Shown here: positions 11,714 through 23,153 of the stretch, in pieces
Numbering within the stretch: the first letter of the stretch is position 1
Layout: every line of letters starts with the position of its first letter
Assembly: GCF_027942865.1 (NCBI RefSeq)
Contig: NC_134513.1
Coordinates: 34,403,429-34,467,428 of the forward strand
From: Odontesthes bonariensis
Taxonomy: Eukaryota > Chordata > Actinopteri > Atheriniformes > Atherinopsidae
Reading direction: 5' to 3'
DNA length: 64,000 nt
Translations under genes and position numbers: made by a program
Notes under the pieces: model-generated
What the model saw: only the letters and a program-made list of their open reading frames with translations
What the model was told of the DNA's origin: nothing
The model's database searches: none

Positions 11714-12216
11714 ACATTTTAATTTATGTTTTGAAATAACACAGGAGTAGACTTGCCCAAAATATTTATCGGCGTTAAATAATTAACGAGTTAACGCGAT
11801 AATAACGAGTGAACTCGCCCAGCCCTACCAAAAACACATAATGCACTTGCTTATCTAGTCACGGGAAGTGTCGATCATCTGTGAACCGGCAGAGTTTATA
11901 ATGGCTTGTTAAGTATCTATCTTGTAAGATTCAATCCTCTGTGGAGGACTCAGTATTTTTTGTAAATCTTAGATTTCCACATTTTGTTAGAGTGGAAAAT
12001 GGAAAATTATCCCTGATGTTGAGTCCTCAGGATGATTACGGTTGCTTTTCAGCAGACTATGACTTTTTTTCATGAATTAAACCTTTAACTCAGGCAGTTA
12101 TGGTGTTCCCTTTCCTCTTGTTTTTTTTGTATAAGTTTATGCATTTGGCAGACACTTTCATCCAAAGCGACTTACGTATGAGGATAACATTACAGCTAAC
12201 AGCAAAGCTAACAATA
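11714..12216. repeat. Segmental duplication, copy 2, with internal deletion
   Basis: The copy is in the same orientation as 10040-10669. It lacks the bases that correspond to 10090-10211, with AAAAT present at both edges of the missing segment. It has a few substitutions and length changes in T runs. The hAT end and one copy of its 8-bp target duplication are carried along without the rest of the transposon, so this is a copy of genomic DNA and not a second insertion. Confidence 0.85.
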
Positions 12217-13381
12217 AGCTACATAGAAAGAAACCACTGGTCAGACTCTGTGACTGTGTAGAGATAGAGTGCAGGCACAGCAGGAAGTACAGAAAGAGAC
12301 AGTGCACTGGAGGGGGTAGGGAAGTACAGGCCAAGAGATGCTCTCCAAAGAGCGGGGTCTTATGCCCAGTAGATTTATCTGTGATACTTTAATATTTTGG
12401 ACGAGGCTATGTTTAAAAGTGTGGTGAGAAAATAATTAACCGAACTCAAAAGCAGGACGGTGACCTTTAAGCTGAGCTGGTGGAGAAGAAAAACAAACCC
12501 AGGAAACCACCCTTTCAGGCCCCACTCATTATCACTCTGCACAAAAAAAAGACACATACCACAAGAGGGTTTCATGCAGAACTGGTGACAGGGGTGGGCA
12601 AACAGCTGTAGAGTTAAAGTACCCTCCTACAAGAGCCAGCAGTTCAAATTAGGGAGAAAAATGACCACATTAACTGCTTATCTACACCTGCTTGTACTCT
12701 TCCTTTCTCACGCTTGAGTTTTTCCATAATTCAAAGGAGGGTTTCTCATGATCCTAGGAAAAGAGCTGGAATCACACACAACTCTAAGATGCATTAATGT
12801 CACACATTTCAGACCTATCAGACTCTCTAAATGCATAAATCCTTTGTTTGTCTTCAAACAGCAGGGCGAAACATGGCCTGCCGCCCTCCAAACAAAGAAA
12901 AGTTGACTCATTTTAAGTAAATATTTGGGTGGAAACATTTGTTTCTCCACCAGTAAGATCAGAAAATCATGTTTCAGGATGCAACCTGCAGCAATGTTCA
13001 ATGTTCCGACTTAGGGTGTCATTAGAGACCGCTATCAATCCTGGCATAAAATACATAAAAGTTGCCCTGAAATCAAATCTGATGTTCAGATATTTAGTAG
13101 AGTTTGTCAGTTCCTGGATCATTCTTATGTTCCAGTGTGTTTACTGATCTGGTATCAAATGAAACCTCCTTTGGAATTTCAAATTATTTGCTGTAACTTA
13201 AATCAAATGTTGAAACTGAGAGCTTTTTTTGGTAAAACTAATTTTGATTCCCATTGGTAAACGGGACCCTGCCCAAACCTTTTTTCATCAACACTTAGCA
13301 AACAGGAGATGAGTTTGGAAAGTGAAAGGTTTACCTTCCTGACAAATGAGAACAGATCGGTCTGACACCGAGTTGTGCATC
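12217..13381. other. Intergenic DNA, no gene seen
   Basis: About 150 bp continue the dispersed repeat that begins in the duplicated block (GTGCAGGCACAGCAGGAAGTA and similar). After that I see only unassigned AT-rich sequence. Confidence 0.35.
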
Positions 13382-13721
13382 CTGAGGTCCGTTTCACGTA
13401 GCAGGTTTAGTGAAAACTCTAGGTTAACCCTGAAATGAGGGAAACTCTGAGTTTTCCGTTTCACAAAAGGAGGTAACTCAACCCCGAGAAAGAGGGGTAA
13501 CTCTAGCCTGTTTCACAAAGAGAGGTAACTTAACCTCACGGTCAGTTACCGGAGTAACAGACTCTCTGAACCTAACCTGGTCGGGACCAGGTTTTATTCA
13601 AGAAACCTTGAGTTTCTCTCTGTCTCCGCCCTCTTTCAGACACACACGCCATTTGATTTCCTCATTCATTCAGTCAGCAGAGCGAGTTCTTCTACTTCTA
13701 GAAGTCCATTAGGCACAGTAG

Positions 13722-14176
13722 TGTCATGCCATGGACTCATGACATGTGTTTTTTAGATCATGTTTGGTTTTTAGATAAGGTCTTTAGTTCTTAGTTTAGA
13801 TCATGTTTTTGGTTCAGGTCTTGATTAGTTTCATTCACGTCACCTGCACTCATTTCCTTCAGCTGCACTCCATCTTTAATCACCCTCCACAGTATTTAGT
13901 TTCCAGGTTTCCTTTCAGTTCTTATGAGATCCTTGCACCTTTTTTCGTCACCCATGCCACGCCACGTCACAGCACGCCACGCCACAGCTAAGTTAAGTTA
14001 AGTTTTTTTCCATAGTATGCCAAGTGTTTTGTTTTGTTGTAATTTTTCCACAGTTCAGGTTTTTTTTTATCCGGCTCAGCCGCGCTTTCCTTTTGATACT
14101 TTGTTTTTGTTAAATAAATCTATTTTACTTTTGGAAAATCCGCATCCGTGTCCTCCCTTAAAAACCCTCATTGACA
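13722..14176 (+). mobile_element. Solo LTR with 5-bp target duplication (AGTAG)
   Basis: The 455-bp block begins TGTCATGCC and ends CATTGACA, so it has TG...CA termini. AGTAG is present on both sides (13717-13721 and 14177-14181), and five bases is a usual LTR-retrotransposon duplication. Near its 3' end GTTAAATAAATC gives a polyadenylation signal, consistent with plus orientation. No internal gag/pol sequence remains. Removing it restores continuity of the Harbinger relic. Confidence 0.75.
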
Positions 14177-14189
14177 AGTAGGAGGCAAC

Positions 14190-14345
14190 TTTTTTCACGA
14201 ACATGTCCTTTTGACAACGATCCGTGGATGAAGGTGCAGCATTATTGCGCAGAGAAATAAATATTCATCGGAGATGGTTATCAGACCGCGCATAGATTTT
14301 TGCATTTACAGATAATTATCTTTTTGAGCGGCACCATCAGAATGT
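14190..14345 (+). pseudogene. Harbinger transposase N terminus, degenerate
   Basis: Translated near 14200-14345 the sequence shows SVDEGAALLRREINI and, after a stop, FAFTDNYLFERHH. These match the conserved N-terminal part of fish Harbinger/HARBI1-like transposases (acidic start, double Arg, then D-x-YLFERY). Stops interrupt the frame and the catalytic part is absent. Confidence 0.6.
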
Positions 14346-14350
14346 GTTGG

Positions 14351-15846
14351 GACAAAAGAAAAAAAAGACAAAAGGCAAATAAATATTTGTATGAATAGGC
14401 TTAAAAAAGACATATGGTACATGAGTACCACATCAAGCCCATAGACTGTATATAAAAAGGTCAAGCCTCACAATAGAGGTACGATATCATAATTTACACC
14501 TTTTTAATCACAAAATGTAACATTTAATCACAGAGTTATCACCATGGATTTACTGTAGGCTACGAAGTTCCTGAAAAAAACTTTGCACTTCATGGCTTGA
14601 TTGAAAACTCTCGAAAAGATATAATTGCCCTGATCCCACCATAGATCGCCAAAAGAGTAAGCTTCTGATCACTTTGTTTCCCCATTAAGTTCCGATGCGT
14701 GGCTTGCGGGGGTGTGTGTGGAGGGGTATGCATGCATATCTCTCCAGCAGGACATACGCGTCCCCCTCTTTACATTAACACTCTGGGCAAAGTGAGGCTA
14801 CACTTCTATAAAGTGGAGATGCATTTAGCTGCCTTTGAATACTCTGACCTGGTGGTGGTAGCCTGGCTCCTGTGTCTGCCCACACTGACTTGCTTCAGGT
14901 TGGGAGCTGCCAGGGCTGCTGGTTTCATGGCTGGGGTCTGACTGGGCCTGATCTGGGTCTGACTGGTGCTTCTTTACAAAGAACTCTGCAATATTTCCCA
15001 TTCTTTTCATTGTTATCTGTCCCTACACAAAATAAGACAGCCTGGTTAAACCTCAATATTGTGTTAAACTATTTGTCTCCATTCTTGTGCTTGAACTTAC
15101 CTTAAAAAAAATTACCAGCCTAGCTACTATAGAATTAAACTAGATCATGTAGGTTAGTCAGTTTAAGTAGCTTGGCTAAAGTTATGCTTTTAGACCTTAA
15201 TAATAACAAACAAGCTTATACGTCAAATCAATATTCACCATTGAAATGAATGGAAATGACGATGGCCCTGTTCTGCATTTTCACAAATCAAAATAAGGTT
15301 TCAGAAATCCCAGACGAGGTTTTAATGAATCTACAGCCTTTTTTTAAATAATTTTATCCAGATTTGAGCAGTGTAACTACTGTGGTTTCCATACGGGACC
15401 TTGTTTTGGCCGATTAAAATGCAGTGAAATGGCCCTTTATGCCCATCCCTTTAATTCGCAAATCGGAGGCTGGTGAATCGGATGCCAGCTTCAGTGTCGT
15501 ATAACCAGCAGCTCTTAACTAAAAAAAAACTTGTATGTCGGGACACTCGTAACTCAAGGTACCACTTCATAGTGCTACATAGCTTCATGCTAACATGACG
15601 TTAGCCTTTCATAACTTTAGCCTACCTGCACAGTGTAACAATTGGCAACAAAATCTCTTCTCTAAATGTGCACAATGACTCATTTGGAAATCACATTAAA
15701 ACTTAACTCAAAATTATGTATTCCACGAAAGGCGGTTCACTCCGACAGTAGGTTCAACAGGACACTCTCTACCCCTGCCACTCAGTTGAAAGACGCATTC
15801 GGGTCGCGCATCTTTCAAAGAGACTTGTCTGTCAATCAACTGGAGT
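14351..15846. other. Intergenic DNA, no gene seen
   Basis: I found no exon with supported splice sites. The open frames here (for example at 14699-14941) have no family features. Confidence 0.35.
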
Positions 15847-15948
15847 GACACCTGAGGTGTCAAATAATGGTTCCAGAGGCCTCCAGAGGTGGCCGTTCGG
15901 GAGTCGAAAGAGCCGACTTTCTGAAAAGAGCCAAACTTCCCATCACTG
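15847..15948 (-). mobile_element. hAT terminal fragment
   Basis: The reverse complement begins CAGTGATGGGAAGTTTGGCT and continues with CTCTTTTCAGAAAGTCGGCT. The CAGTGATGG start and the GGCTCTTT repeats resemble the terminus of a fish hAT family. No partner end was found, so only one terminus is supported. Confidence 0.45.
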
Positions 15949-16583
15949 GCTCCGACTGGCACGTAAGTCTCACAATAAGTTAATCTCTGACGTAATACCA
16001 AATTTCCCGGGCCGGCGGCTGGGTCGCAGACAACAGTCTGATTGGGTGAATATCCGTTCAGTTTGACCAATGCCTTTTCTTGCAGCGTAAGGGGGCTGTG
16101 GTGCGCTCCATTTTGTATGTTGGTGCACTACGAGGGTGGGCAAACGGGTTTACCATTGGAAAATATGGGGGGGGTGAAATCACCTTGCTGTAAAAGTGGG
16201 GGTGTCGAAACACCCCCATCCCCCACAGGTGCGACGCCAATGCGTGGGTCAGTAACAAGTATTCTGACTGAGTGTTCAGGGGAATAGGACACCATCCATT
16301 AAATGCAGTTTATCCTTATTTTTCATCTCTGCTTCATTCTTTCTTTTTCCAAAACTTTAGATTTTCACAGACTTATTGGTTGCAGCTCCCATCACATGAC
16401 ACAACACCACCCGACACAAAACTACTGCCCAAAACTGAGTAATCTAGCAGTCTTTAAACTTGAATTATGTAACTAGGTATTGAATGTGTGGACAAATGTT
16501 CCACATTTATAGTTTCTATTAAGACTGAGCTGTGGAAATTTCAGAACTTTAAAGAAAAAACCTGCTCTTATCACGGTCGCTAC

Positions 16584-17534
16584 TAGGGGTGCGCGATCTG
16601 ACGATATAAAATCTTGACTGGTAAGGAAGAGTGGAGAATCGCAGGCGATCTACCAAATTAGAGAAACCGTATAGATCGCCTTTGCCAATCAGCGCAATGA
16701 TGTTTTTTTTTTTTATGCTGGTTCCCGCCGATGCGGCAGACGTAGGGCGTCCTTCACCTAACCGACCAATCATAGCGAACTGTGCGTTGTGACACTTTCT
16801 TACACGCCTGCATGTTGTGTTTGTAAAAACTTAGAAAACGCATGGACAGCCATGACTGAAAGCCAAGCCGACGAGCTGGTGAAGAAGAGGAAATCCACCT
16901 CTGTAATTTGGAATTGGTTCGGGGTTTCTTCTACCCTAACCCACTGCTGCTGGTCCACATCAGGAATGGGAACAGCAGCAGTGGCACCATCAACAGCACA
17001 TCCATAGCGGCGCACGGGAGAAACTCACGGCCACAGCAGCACTCTCGGGTCGGATGAGGAAACCGCTAGCTCGTAAGCTAACTACGGTGCAAGAGAAAAG
17101 GGATGCACCGCGACCGTGACAAACATTACACAGTTGAAAAGTATTCCTTCAGGTCGCTCTGGTGATGGCAGTGCGTGACTGTGGCTGCAGTAAATGAACA
17201 TGCAGCGTTGCTCATCTGTTGCTAAATGGCATCATGAGGTGGAGTCAAGTCGTCATCAGTGGTTCGTTTTTCTATTTCCGGTTGCTTCACTCTCATTGTG
17301 TCAGATGTCATCAATTAGATCATTATTTTTCATCTTGAATTGGGTTACAGTTGAATTACAATGTGTTGATTGCCAAATTCTTTCTTTTACTCCTTAGCTC
17401 TTCTGTGGTTCAGCATGTCGACTTTACTGCAATTGGTCTTTTTTTTTGGATGGAAGATCGTGATAAAAATTCGAAATTGTGATTTTATGCAAAAAAATCG
17501 TGATCCAACATTTTTTCCATATCGCCCACCCCTA
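16584..17534 (+). mobile_element. Non-autonomous hAT element with ZBED-like fragment
   Basis: The 951-bp element starts TAGGGGTGCGCGAT and ends ATCGCCCACCCCTA (inverted). The flanks are GTCGCTAC (16576-16583) and GTCACTAC (17535-17542), an 8-bp target duplication with one mismatch. At 16853 a short frame reads MTESQADELVKKRKSTSVIWNWFG, the kind of N terminus found just before the BED finger in ZBED-type hAT transposases; the finger itself is missing. This is an internal-deletion derivative. Confidence 0.8.
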
Positions 17535-17542
17535 GTCACTAC

Positions 17543-18571
17543 CTTTCAGACATCCAATCACACGGGCAGAAACACAAACAGTAAAGAGGCAGTTCTGTCA
17601 GCAGGGCTGTGTACGAACCAATATAATCTATTAGACAGAAATGACCAGGCTACAACAAGCACAGAAAAGTCTATTTGAATTAGATCAAAGCCAATATGAG
17701 TATGAGCTCAAAATGAGCACAGAAGTCTCATCGTTTAGTTCAGGTCTCTGACATTTTATATCAGCAACTTACCTCCATAGGACAATAAAGAGAAACTCAC
17801 AGCCACATAAGGCATGGTAATTTATACCCAATGACAAAAAAGCCAAACTATTCGGACCAATTTAAACACTTTGGTAACAAAGGTAAATTGCAATAGATAA
17901 TTAAAGCTAATCCATCCTCTTTGCTTTAGAGGTGAAACTTTATTCATGCTTCTGTTTAAGTCAGCATCAGTTCATGGCCATTTTCATCAGTAAAGAACAC
18001 ACTAAATATATCAAGGACCAAAACTACCATAATCAAAAAATAAATAATTAAATAAGGAAATAAATAATTAAATATGTGTTTTTACATTTTAATTCACCAG
18101 CAATCTTCTGACAGGAAGTCATTGTCTCTCACAAGAAAATAAGTCAAAGCCAGCTGGTTTCCTGTGGATTTATTGAGAGCTGATCGGTTGACACTGTTTC
18201 TCGTTGATGAGAATCACTCTGTAGATCAAGGTCAATAACACCCACCTTATTACCACACAATAGAGGGGAAAAAAGGGTGACGAAAAGTGGGAAAATAGAT
18301 ATGTGTAGATTAGGTGTCCAAATAAGCCCAAATAATTAATTCATAATTAATGAATACATGTAGAAATAATCAACCAAGTGTGGAAATAAAAGAATAAATA
18401 TGTAAAAATATATATATATATATATATATATCAAGTAAGTAAAAAATTAATTGATAGATAAATGGAAAACATAAATGTTTAATTATTCATTTATTTAGCC
18501 AAAGACAACTTGGCAGTTTTACAAATGTAATATGGCATTCATTTTGTGTTAGTTTAAGGTTTTAATATCAT
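17543..18571. other. Intergenic DNA with simple repeats
   Basis: Apart from AT-rich stretches, including ATAAATAATTAAATA near 18040-18070 and a (TA)n run at about 18411-18431, I see no gene or named element. Confidence 0.4.
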
Positions 18572-18576
18572 GTTTG

Positions 18577-18940
18577 TGTCACGGTGGGTGGTGTGGCCTG
18601 GCGTGCAGAAGGGCACAGATGCAGATATCCAAAAAATAAAACTTGATTTATTCCAAAAAGGTCAACACAAGGCGCAGCTGAGATTACTAAACTAATAACT
18701 ATGAAGAAACAAAACATGACTTTTAGTATGAAAACAAAAGTACAGACTTGACTTGACTTGACTTGACTTGAGGTGTAGTGAGTGAAGGTGATGGCTGGGC
18801 AACAGAAACTATGGGGAAACATGGCAAAACTAAATACTAGACCTGAACTAAAAACTAAGGCATGAGATCAAATTAAAACATGACAAAACTAAAAACTAAA
18901 CAGGAACTAAAAACATGACAAAAAACCCACAGACGTGACA
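18577..18940 (-). mobile_element. Solo LTR with 5-bp target duplication (GTTTG)
   Basis: The 364-bp block begins TGTCACGGTG and ends AGACGTGACA, with GTTTG at 18572-18576 and again at 18941-18945. Read on the minus strand it starts TGTCACGTCTGTGGG and has repeated TTTAGTTTTTAG text like that in the solo LTR at 13722, so the two appear to be related families. A (GACTT)n run lies inside at about 18747-18772. No internal coding region is present. Confidence 0.75.
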
Positions 18941-18945
18941 GTTTG

Positions 18946-20889
18946 TCGAAGATTTGAGGGCTCTCATATGTCAAAAGTAAAGAAACCGCTGTGAGTAAAA
19001 GGCCACCTGAACATATAGCTATGCCAAAAGACATCTTTCTGGCACAGAAACTAAAGGACAGTGAAGATAAAAACTGTCAAAAGCATCGTGTGCTTATTAT
19101 CATATATATTGTTTTTTTGTGCAAGAAAATAATAAGAAACTGCAGTACGATGGTGAAATCATGGATTCTCCTGCTATGCTGAACAGCTGCTCAGTCTAAA
19201 TGTCAACGAACACCTGAAAACCTGATTCTAGTAAAAGTTTCTGCACCATCAGTTCATCTAAAATAAGGTAGTCAGATGCAGCAAACAAGGCATTGAAAGA
19301 TTAAAAACATGATTACTGCTGTATCATTATTCTTTATTCATTGGTCAACAAAGCCCTAAAGACGTTATCTCAACCATCTCATCCATCTCATTTGCCACTG
19401 TTGCTATCATTGGTGTTGACTTCACCGTCCACCTGACACGGAGCAATATTTACTGCCATCTTTTCATAGCCGTCCCTTAGTTACTCCTCTTGGCGTGGAT
19501 GACTTTTTTGGTTCCTGAAAGACGGTCGGAGGAGGGTCTGGGAGACATTTCCTCTGTGATGCAATAATGGAGAAACTGACAACAGGAAGGGTGAGGTGAA
19601 GTCGTGGGCCAAAGGACTGACAAATCCTTTCTCTGAGAACTGTTCAAATGTTTGCCATAAAGCTAATCACAATTCCTGTTATACTTTGAAAAAGAACCAG
19701 GCTCCAGGCCCCCCAGCCGGTCCTGTGTACCCACACTTAAGCACCCCTCCTCGGGCATACACTCTCATCCTCACCCGCCAGAGCAAAAAGACCTTCAGGT
19801 GGTGTTGTTGAGTTTTACTGATCCACACCTGTACACACGACTGAAATGAGCAAAGGTATGTTCACAAACAAATCACCACCTATTGAACATGGTGGTGGAT
19901 TCATCATGCTTTGGGCTTGTGTCCCAACTTTTGGAGAACACATCAATGGCAGAGTGCTTTACTCAGGACTAACGACGCGGCGTGTCCTGTGTTTGGCAGT
20001 GGGTGTTGGGATCCGTGGTTGAAGACACGGTGGACCAAAATGTGGACAGGCTGCCTGGAGTAAATGACGAATGAAAAAGATTTTATCAAACAACTAAACC
20101 AAGGGTGCTGCCAAGCAGGAAATTCAGAAACTCAAGAAAGTCTAAACAAAAAACTGAAGGTTGAGCACAAGAATGTAACCAAACAGCAAAACCACGGTTA
20201 AACACATTACGACACTAAGGATGTGGTAAACAAAGACTACAAACTAAACAGGACACAAACACAATCTAACAAACAGGAAGGAGGACTAAAACAGAATCAA
20301 CTCAAAGAAAACACCAGAATTAAACAGAAACAGCACTAAAACTCAGAGCAGAGACTAAGACATTAGGAATAACTAAACCAGATCACAGAACAAAAACTAG
20401 CGCTGTGATGATAATCATGGAACTTCAATAAACTTATCATGGGAAACAAAGGCCAAATAATTAACTAGAGTACCCATGAACTAAATTGCCATGAACATAA
20501 CTTAACCCACAAATCCTAAGAGAGGGTTATTTTACCAATGCTGAATGTTGGTTAGAGGTAAATTGTGTAAGAAAGGAGAGGGTCCCAGGTTTTGTTGAAT
20601 TTTCTCAGGGATCCTTTAGCTGTATGTTTTGTTACTGCATTGCTTCCTCCAACCAGGAGTAAGTGCCAGGTGCTACAGGGCTCTTGCAGTGCACCAGTAC
20701 TTGGTAAATACAGTGACATCATTATATTTTCCAACCAACGTTTTATCAGGTAGAGAGGGAAATTATGTAAATTGAGTTTTTGCAAAATTGTGCAATTGGA
20801 AGTATATGAATAGACTTCAAACTTTGTGGTATCTACGTATAACTCACACAAAGAGACAAATGGAAGTTATCGCATCTCGAAAAACGTGT
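18946..20889. other. Intergenic DNA with LTR-like and Tc1-like remnants
   Basis: Near 19888-19960 the plus strand reads HGGGFIMLWACV, which resembles the GG-x-x-M-x-WGC motif of Tc1/mariner transposases in degenerate form. From about 20005 to 20510 the sequence (TGTTGGGATCCGTGG ... with A-rich, ACAAACTAAACAGGA-like text) resembles the reverse-oriented solo LTR at 18577. I could not close it with matched ends or a target duplication. Confidence 0.35.
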
Positions 20890-21250
20890 GCCTTAAAGTG
20901 ATACTCCGGAGTAGATTCAACCTGGGGTCATTTGAACTGTGATATCCAGCCAAGTAGCCCACCCGCAGTTTTTTCGATATTGGCTGAACATCAGCTGAGT
21001 TACTGAGTTATCCCGAATAGCTTCGTACAAGGGTTAATGGATCCTGGTCCGTATCTCCAAAATTACCACACTAAAATCACATGCCATGACACCAAACTTC
21101 TACAGTAGTACAAATATGGTCTGTACTCACCAAACGATGCTTTTGGAAGTTTGAAAATAGTCCAGGAGTTTATTATTATCAACACAAGCCTGATAGCTTC
21201 TCTGCTGCTAAAGCTGCGTCGACGTCACTTCAGGGAGCTGGGAGCTTCAA
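20890..21250 (+). mobile_element. Terminal fragment of a TTAA-target transposon
   Basis: TTAAAGTGATACTCCGGAGT begins the block, and the following text matches a repeat I recognise from many fish genomes. The start at TTAA suggests a piggyBac- or Kolobok-type end. No matching right terminus was found downstream. Confidence 0.35.
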
Positions 21251-22379
21251 AGTAAGATGAGGGTTGATCTACTACTGTAGACAACAAAGCAAGGCTGCTC
21301 AATTTCTCCATTGATAAAATAAATTCACAACTCTACAACATAAAAATTCATAAAAAAACATGTAGAATATAGCATATACTTTGTTGTCAAAATCTTTGGT
21401 TGATCAACTGCTTCTCACAAATGAAAGATATTTAGGAAAAAAGAGCAATCACAAACTGATTTTAGCCTTGCAAGCACCAGTTTTCTACAATCTTTATTTT
21501 GCTGGCAGTGGCAAACGGCCTAGATTTGAAAAAGATTCCATAAGCGACAGGCGGAAACAGGATGCACTCACCGACTGATGTCACAATACCCAGAGTTGAG
21601 CAAGATATGGAAATCCGATCACGCATTGCTGGAAAAAGTCTCTTAAGTATTTCATGACTCAGGACATAATTTAAAAAACAATCATGTGGTCCTAACTACT
21701 TTCAAATGAAGTAAATACAACTCGAGTTGTTAGGGTTTTGTGTAATAGGGAGGAGCTGAGGACCGAAATGCAGCTCACAGGATGAGGCAGGAGGACAAGG
21801 AGCAAACAAAACTTTACTCCTCGCTGGGATCAGAAAGGTTTTGCTGAATCCACCTAGCGGAGAGCGGACTGAGTGTCCCCCTGAGTGTCCGCACCGCAGG
21901 GAGCTGAACACGGCGGGATGCGCTCCGGCTGATTTCACCAGAGAGGAGGCAGGCGAACAGGGAGACACAGACACAAGTTCCGACCGCAGGTCTCTCTGCT
22001 TCCTTTGTCCCTGGTGGTGTGAGCTGCTGGTGCTGAGGGAAACACACGCACCCACAATAAAACTCGCAATAAAACTCGCAATAAAAACTGCACTGAACCC
22101 AACGTTTTATATTTCCAAGCGGCATCCCGCGGCACACATGGGGAACTTCCAAGCACGAAAGTGAGTGGGAGTATACTTGTGTTCGGACGGTATCAGTGCC
22201 GCAAATGTAGCAACAGTGGTGTTATCTATGGAGAGGAGGGCGTTATGGGATTCTGTCTCTTTGTTGCAGCCTAATGGACTGTTATGTTTTATTACCGGTG
22301 ACCTTTTTTCGTTCCTTCTGCTTTGGTGCCAAACAGTCCAGCTGTGTATACAGCGGTGGAAATAGCTGCACAATTCACC

Positions 22380-22640
22380 ATGATCACCATCATCGTCCCC
22401 ACTGCTCTCGGACTTGGACTCCGACCCACTGTCACTGGCAATAGCTGGCTCGAACCTGTATGGTTCTAGCCCCAATCCCTCCTCGATTTCTTCTTCAGGC
22501 TCTTCATTGTCTTCTTCATTGTCATCAACAATATTCAGATCGAAATTTGCCGTGAAGAAGCTGTCCAGGTCTGGCAAACTGCTGGCTTCACTACTAGAAC
22601 TACTGGGGGTTGTTCCAGCAGCTGGCACTCGCGACGTCAC
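22380..22640 (-). pseudogene. P2X7-like family first exon, copy 1
   Basis: The minus-strand frame starts MTSRVPAAGTTPSSSSSEAS, continues with LPDLDSFF and an acidic run (DDNEEDNEEPEEE), then LEPYRFEP and a Ser/Glu/Asp-rich stretch. Fish genomes carry many small intracellular proteins, often named P2X purinoceptor 7-like, with a Ser-rich start, an acidic linker and a PY-x-FEP box before a Cys-rich C-terminal domain. Only the part before the Cys-rich domain is seen; after about 22390 the frame runs into unrelated sequence. Bases 22641-22678 upstream of the ATG are shared with copy 2 at 33222. The name is inferred from resemblance. Confidence 0.4.
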
Positions 22641-22804
22641 GCACCTGTCGTCTGCTACTTCCGGTTTGCCAAATTCGAGTCAAATGTGGTGATAGTTTAT
22701 TGGGCCTAATCAGGACTATCCAGGGGCCTAAAATTATTTTAAAATCATAAAAAAAATTCCATGGTATATAAGGAATCGATCTGCTATTTCAGTTTTGTGC
22801 AAAA

Positions 22805-23149
22805 AAATCACCTTTCTGTAGGCCTTCTGTTGATGTTTCTGAGGTGGTAAAAAGTTGCCTTGGTGACAGCTTTGATGTGGCTGCTGAAAGTCAGATCCGA
22901 TTCTATCAACACTCCGAAGTTACGAACTTGGTCAGTGATTGTAAGGGCCCGAGCCTCCAGATATATACCAACGCTGACCCTCTTCTCTTTGCTACCAAAC
23001 AGAATGATCTCAGTTTTGTCTTCATTTAATTGTAGAAAATTCTCTCTCATCCAGGTGTTTACTGACACAGTATATCTGCTAGGCTGCAGTCGTCCGGTGA
23101 CAGAGACACATAAAGTTGTGTATCATCTGCACAACTGTGATAATTGATG
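22805..23149 (-). mobile_element. L2-like LINE, segment 3 (end of reverse transcriptase)
   Basis: The minus strand reads HSCADDTQLYVSLSPDDC near 23140-23090, then WMRENFLQLNEDKTEI and FGVLIESDLTFSSHI. These are the catalytic x-ADD box and the thumb/late RT region of an L2-type LINE. It continues the frame of the segment at 24837-24977 once the TTAA element between them is removed. Confidence 0.75.
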
Positions 23150-23153
23150 TTAA

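Larger units (their letters stand above)
13382..14350 (+). mobile_element. PIF/Harbinger transposon relic, interrupted by a solo LTR
   Basis: The left part has the repeated pattern GTTTCACAAAGGAG-like, GGTAACTCAACCCCGAGAAA and AACCTAACCTGGTC that I recognise from the 5' region of fish Harbinger elements. After the solo LTR the sequence resumes with a degenerate transposase N terminus (14190-14345). No DDE domain follows, so the element is truncated on the right. Confidence 0.55.

Noticed and set aside
21728..22110. A third solo LTR starting TGTTAGGG
   Set aside because: The left text resembles the reverse-oriented LTRs, but I found no matching CA end or 5-bp duplication, so its limits cannot be supported.
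22107..22640. The whole 177-codon minus-strand frame as one protein
   Set aside because: Only the first 80 or so codons match copy 2 and the family. The rest changes composition and is probably read-through into intron or flank.
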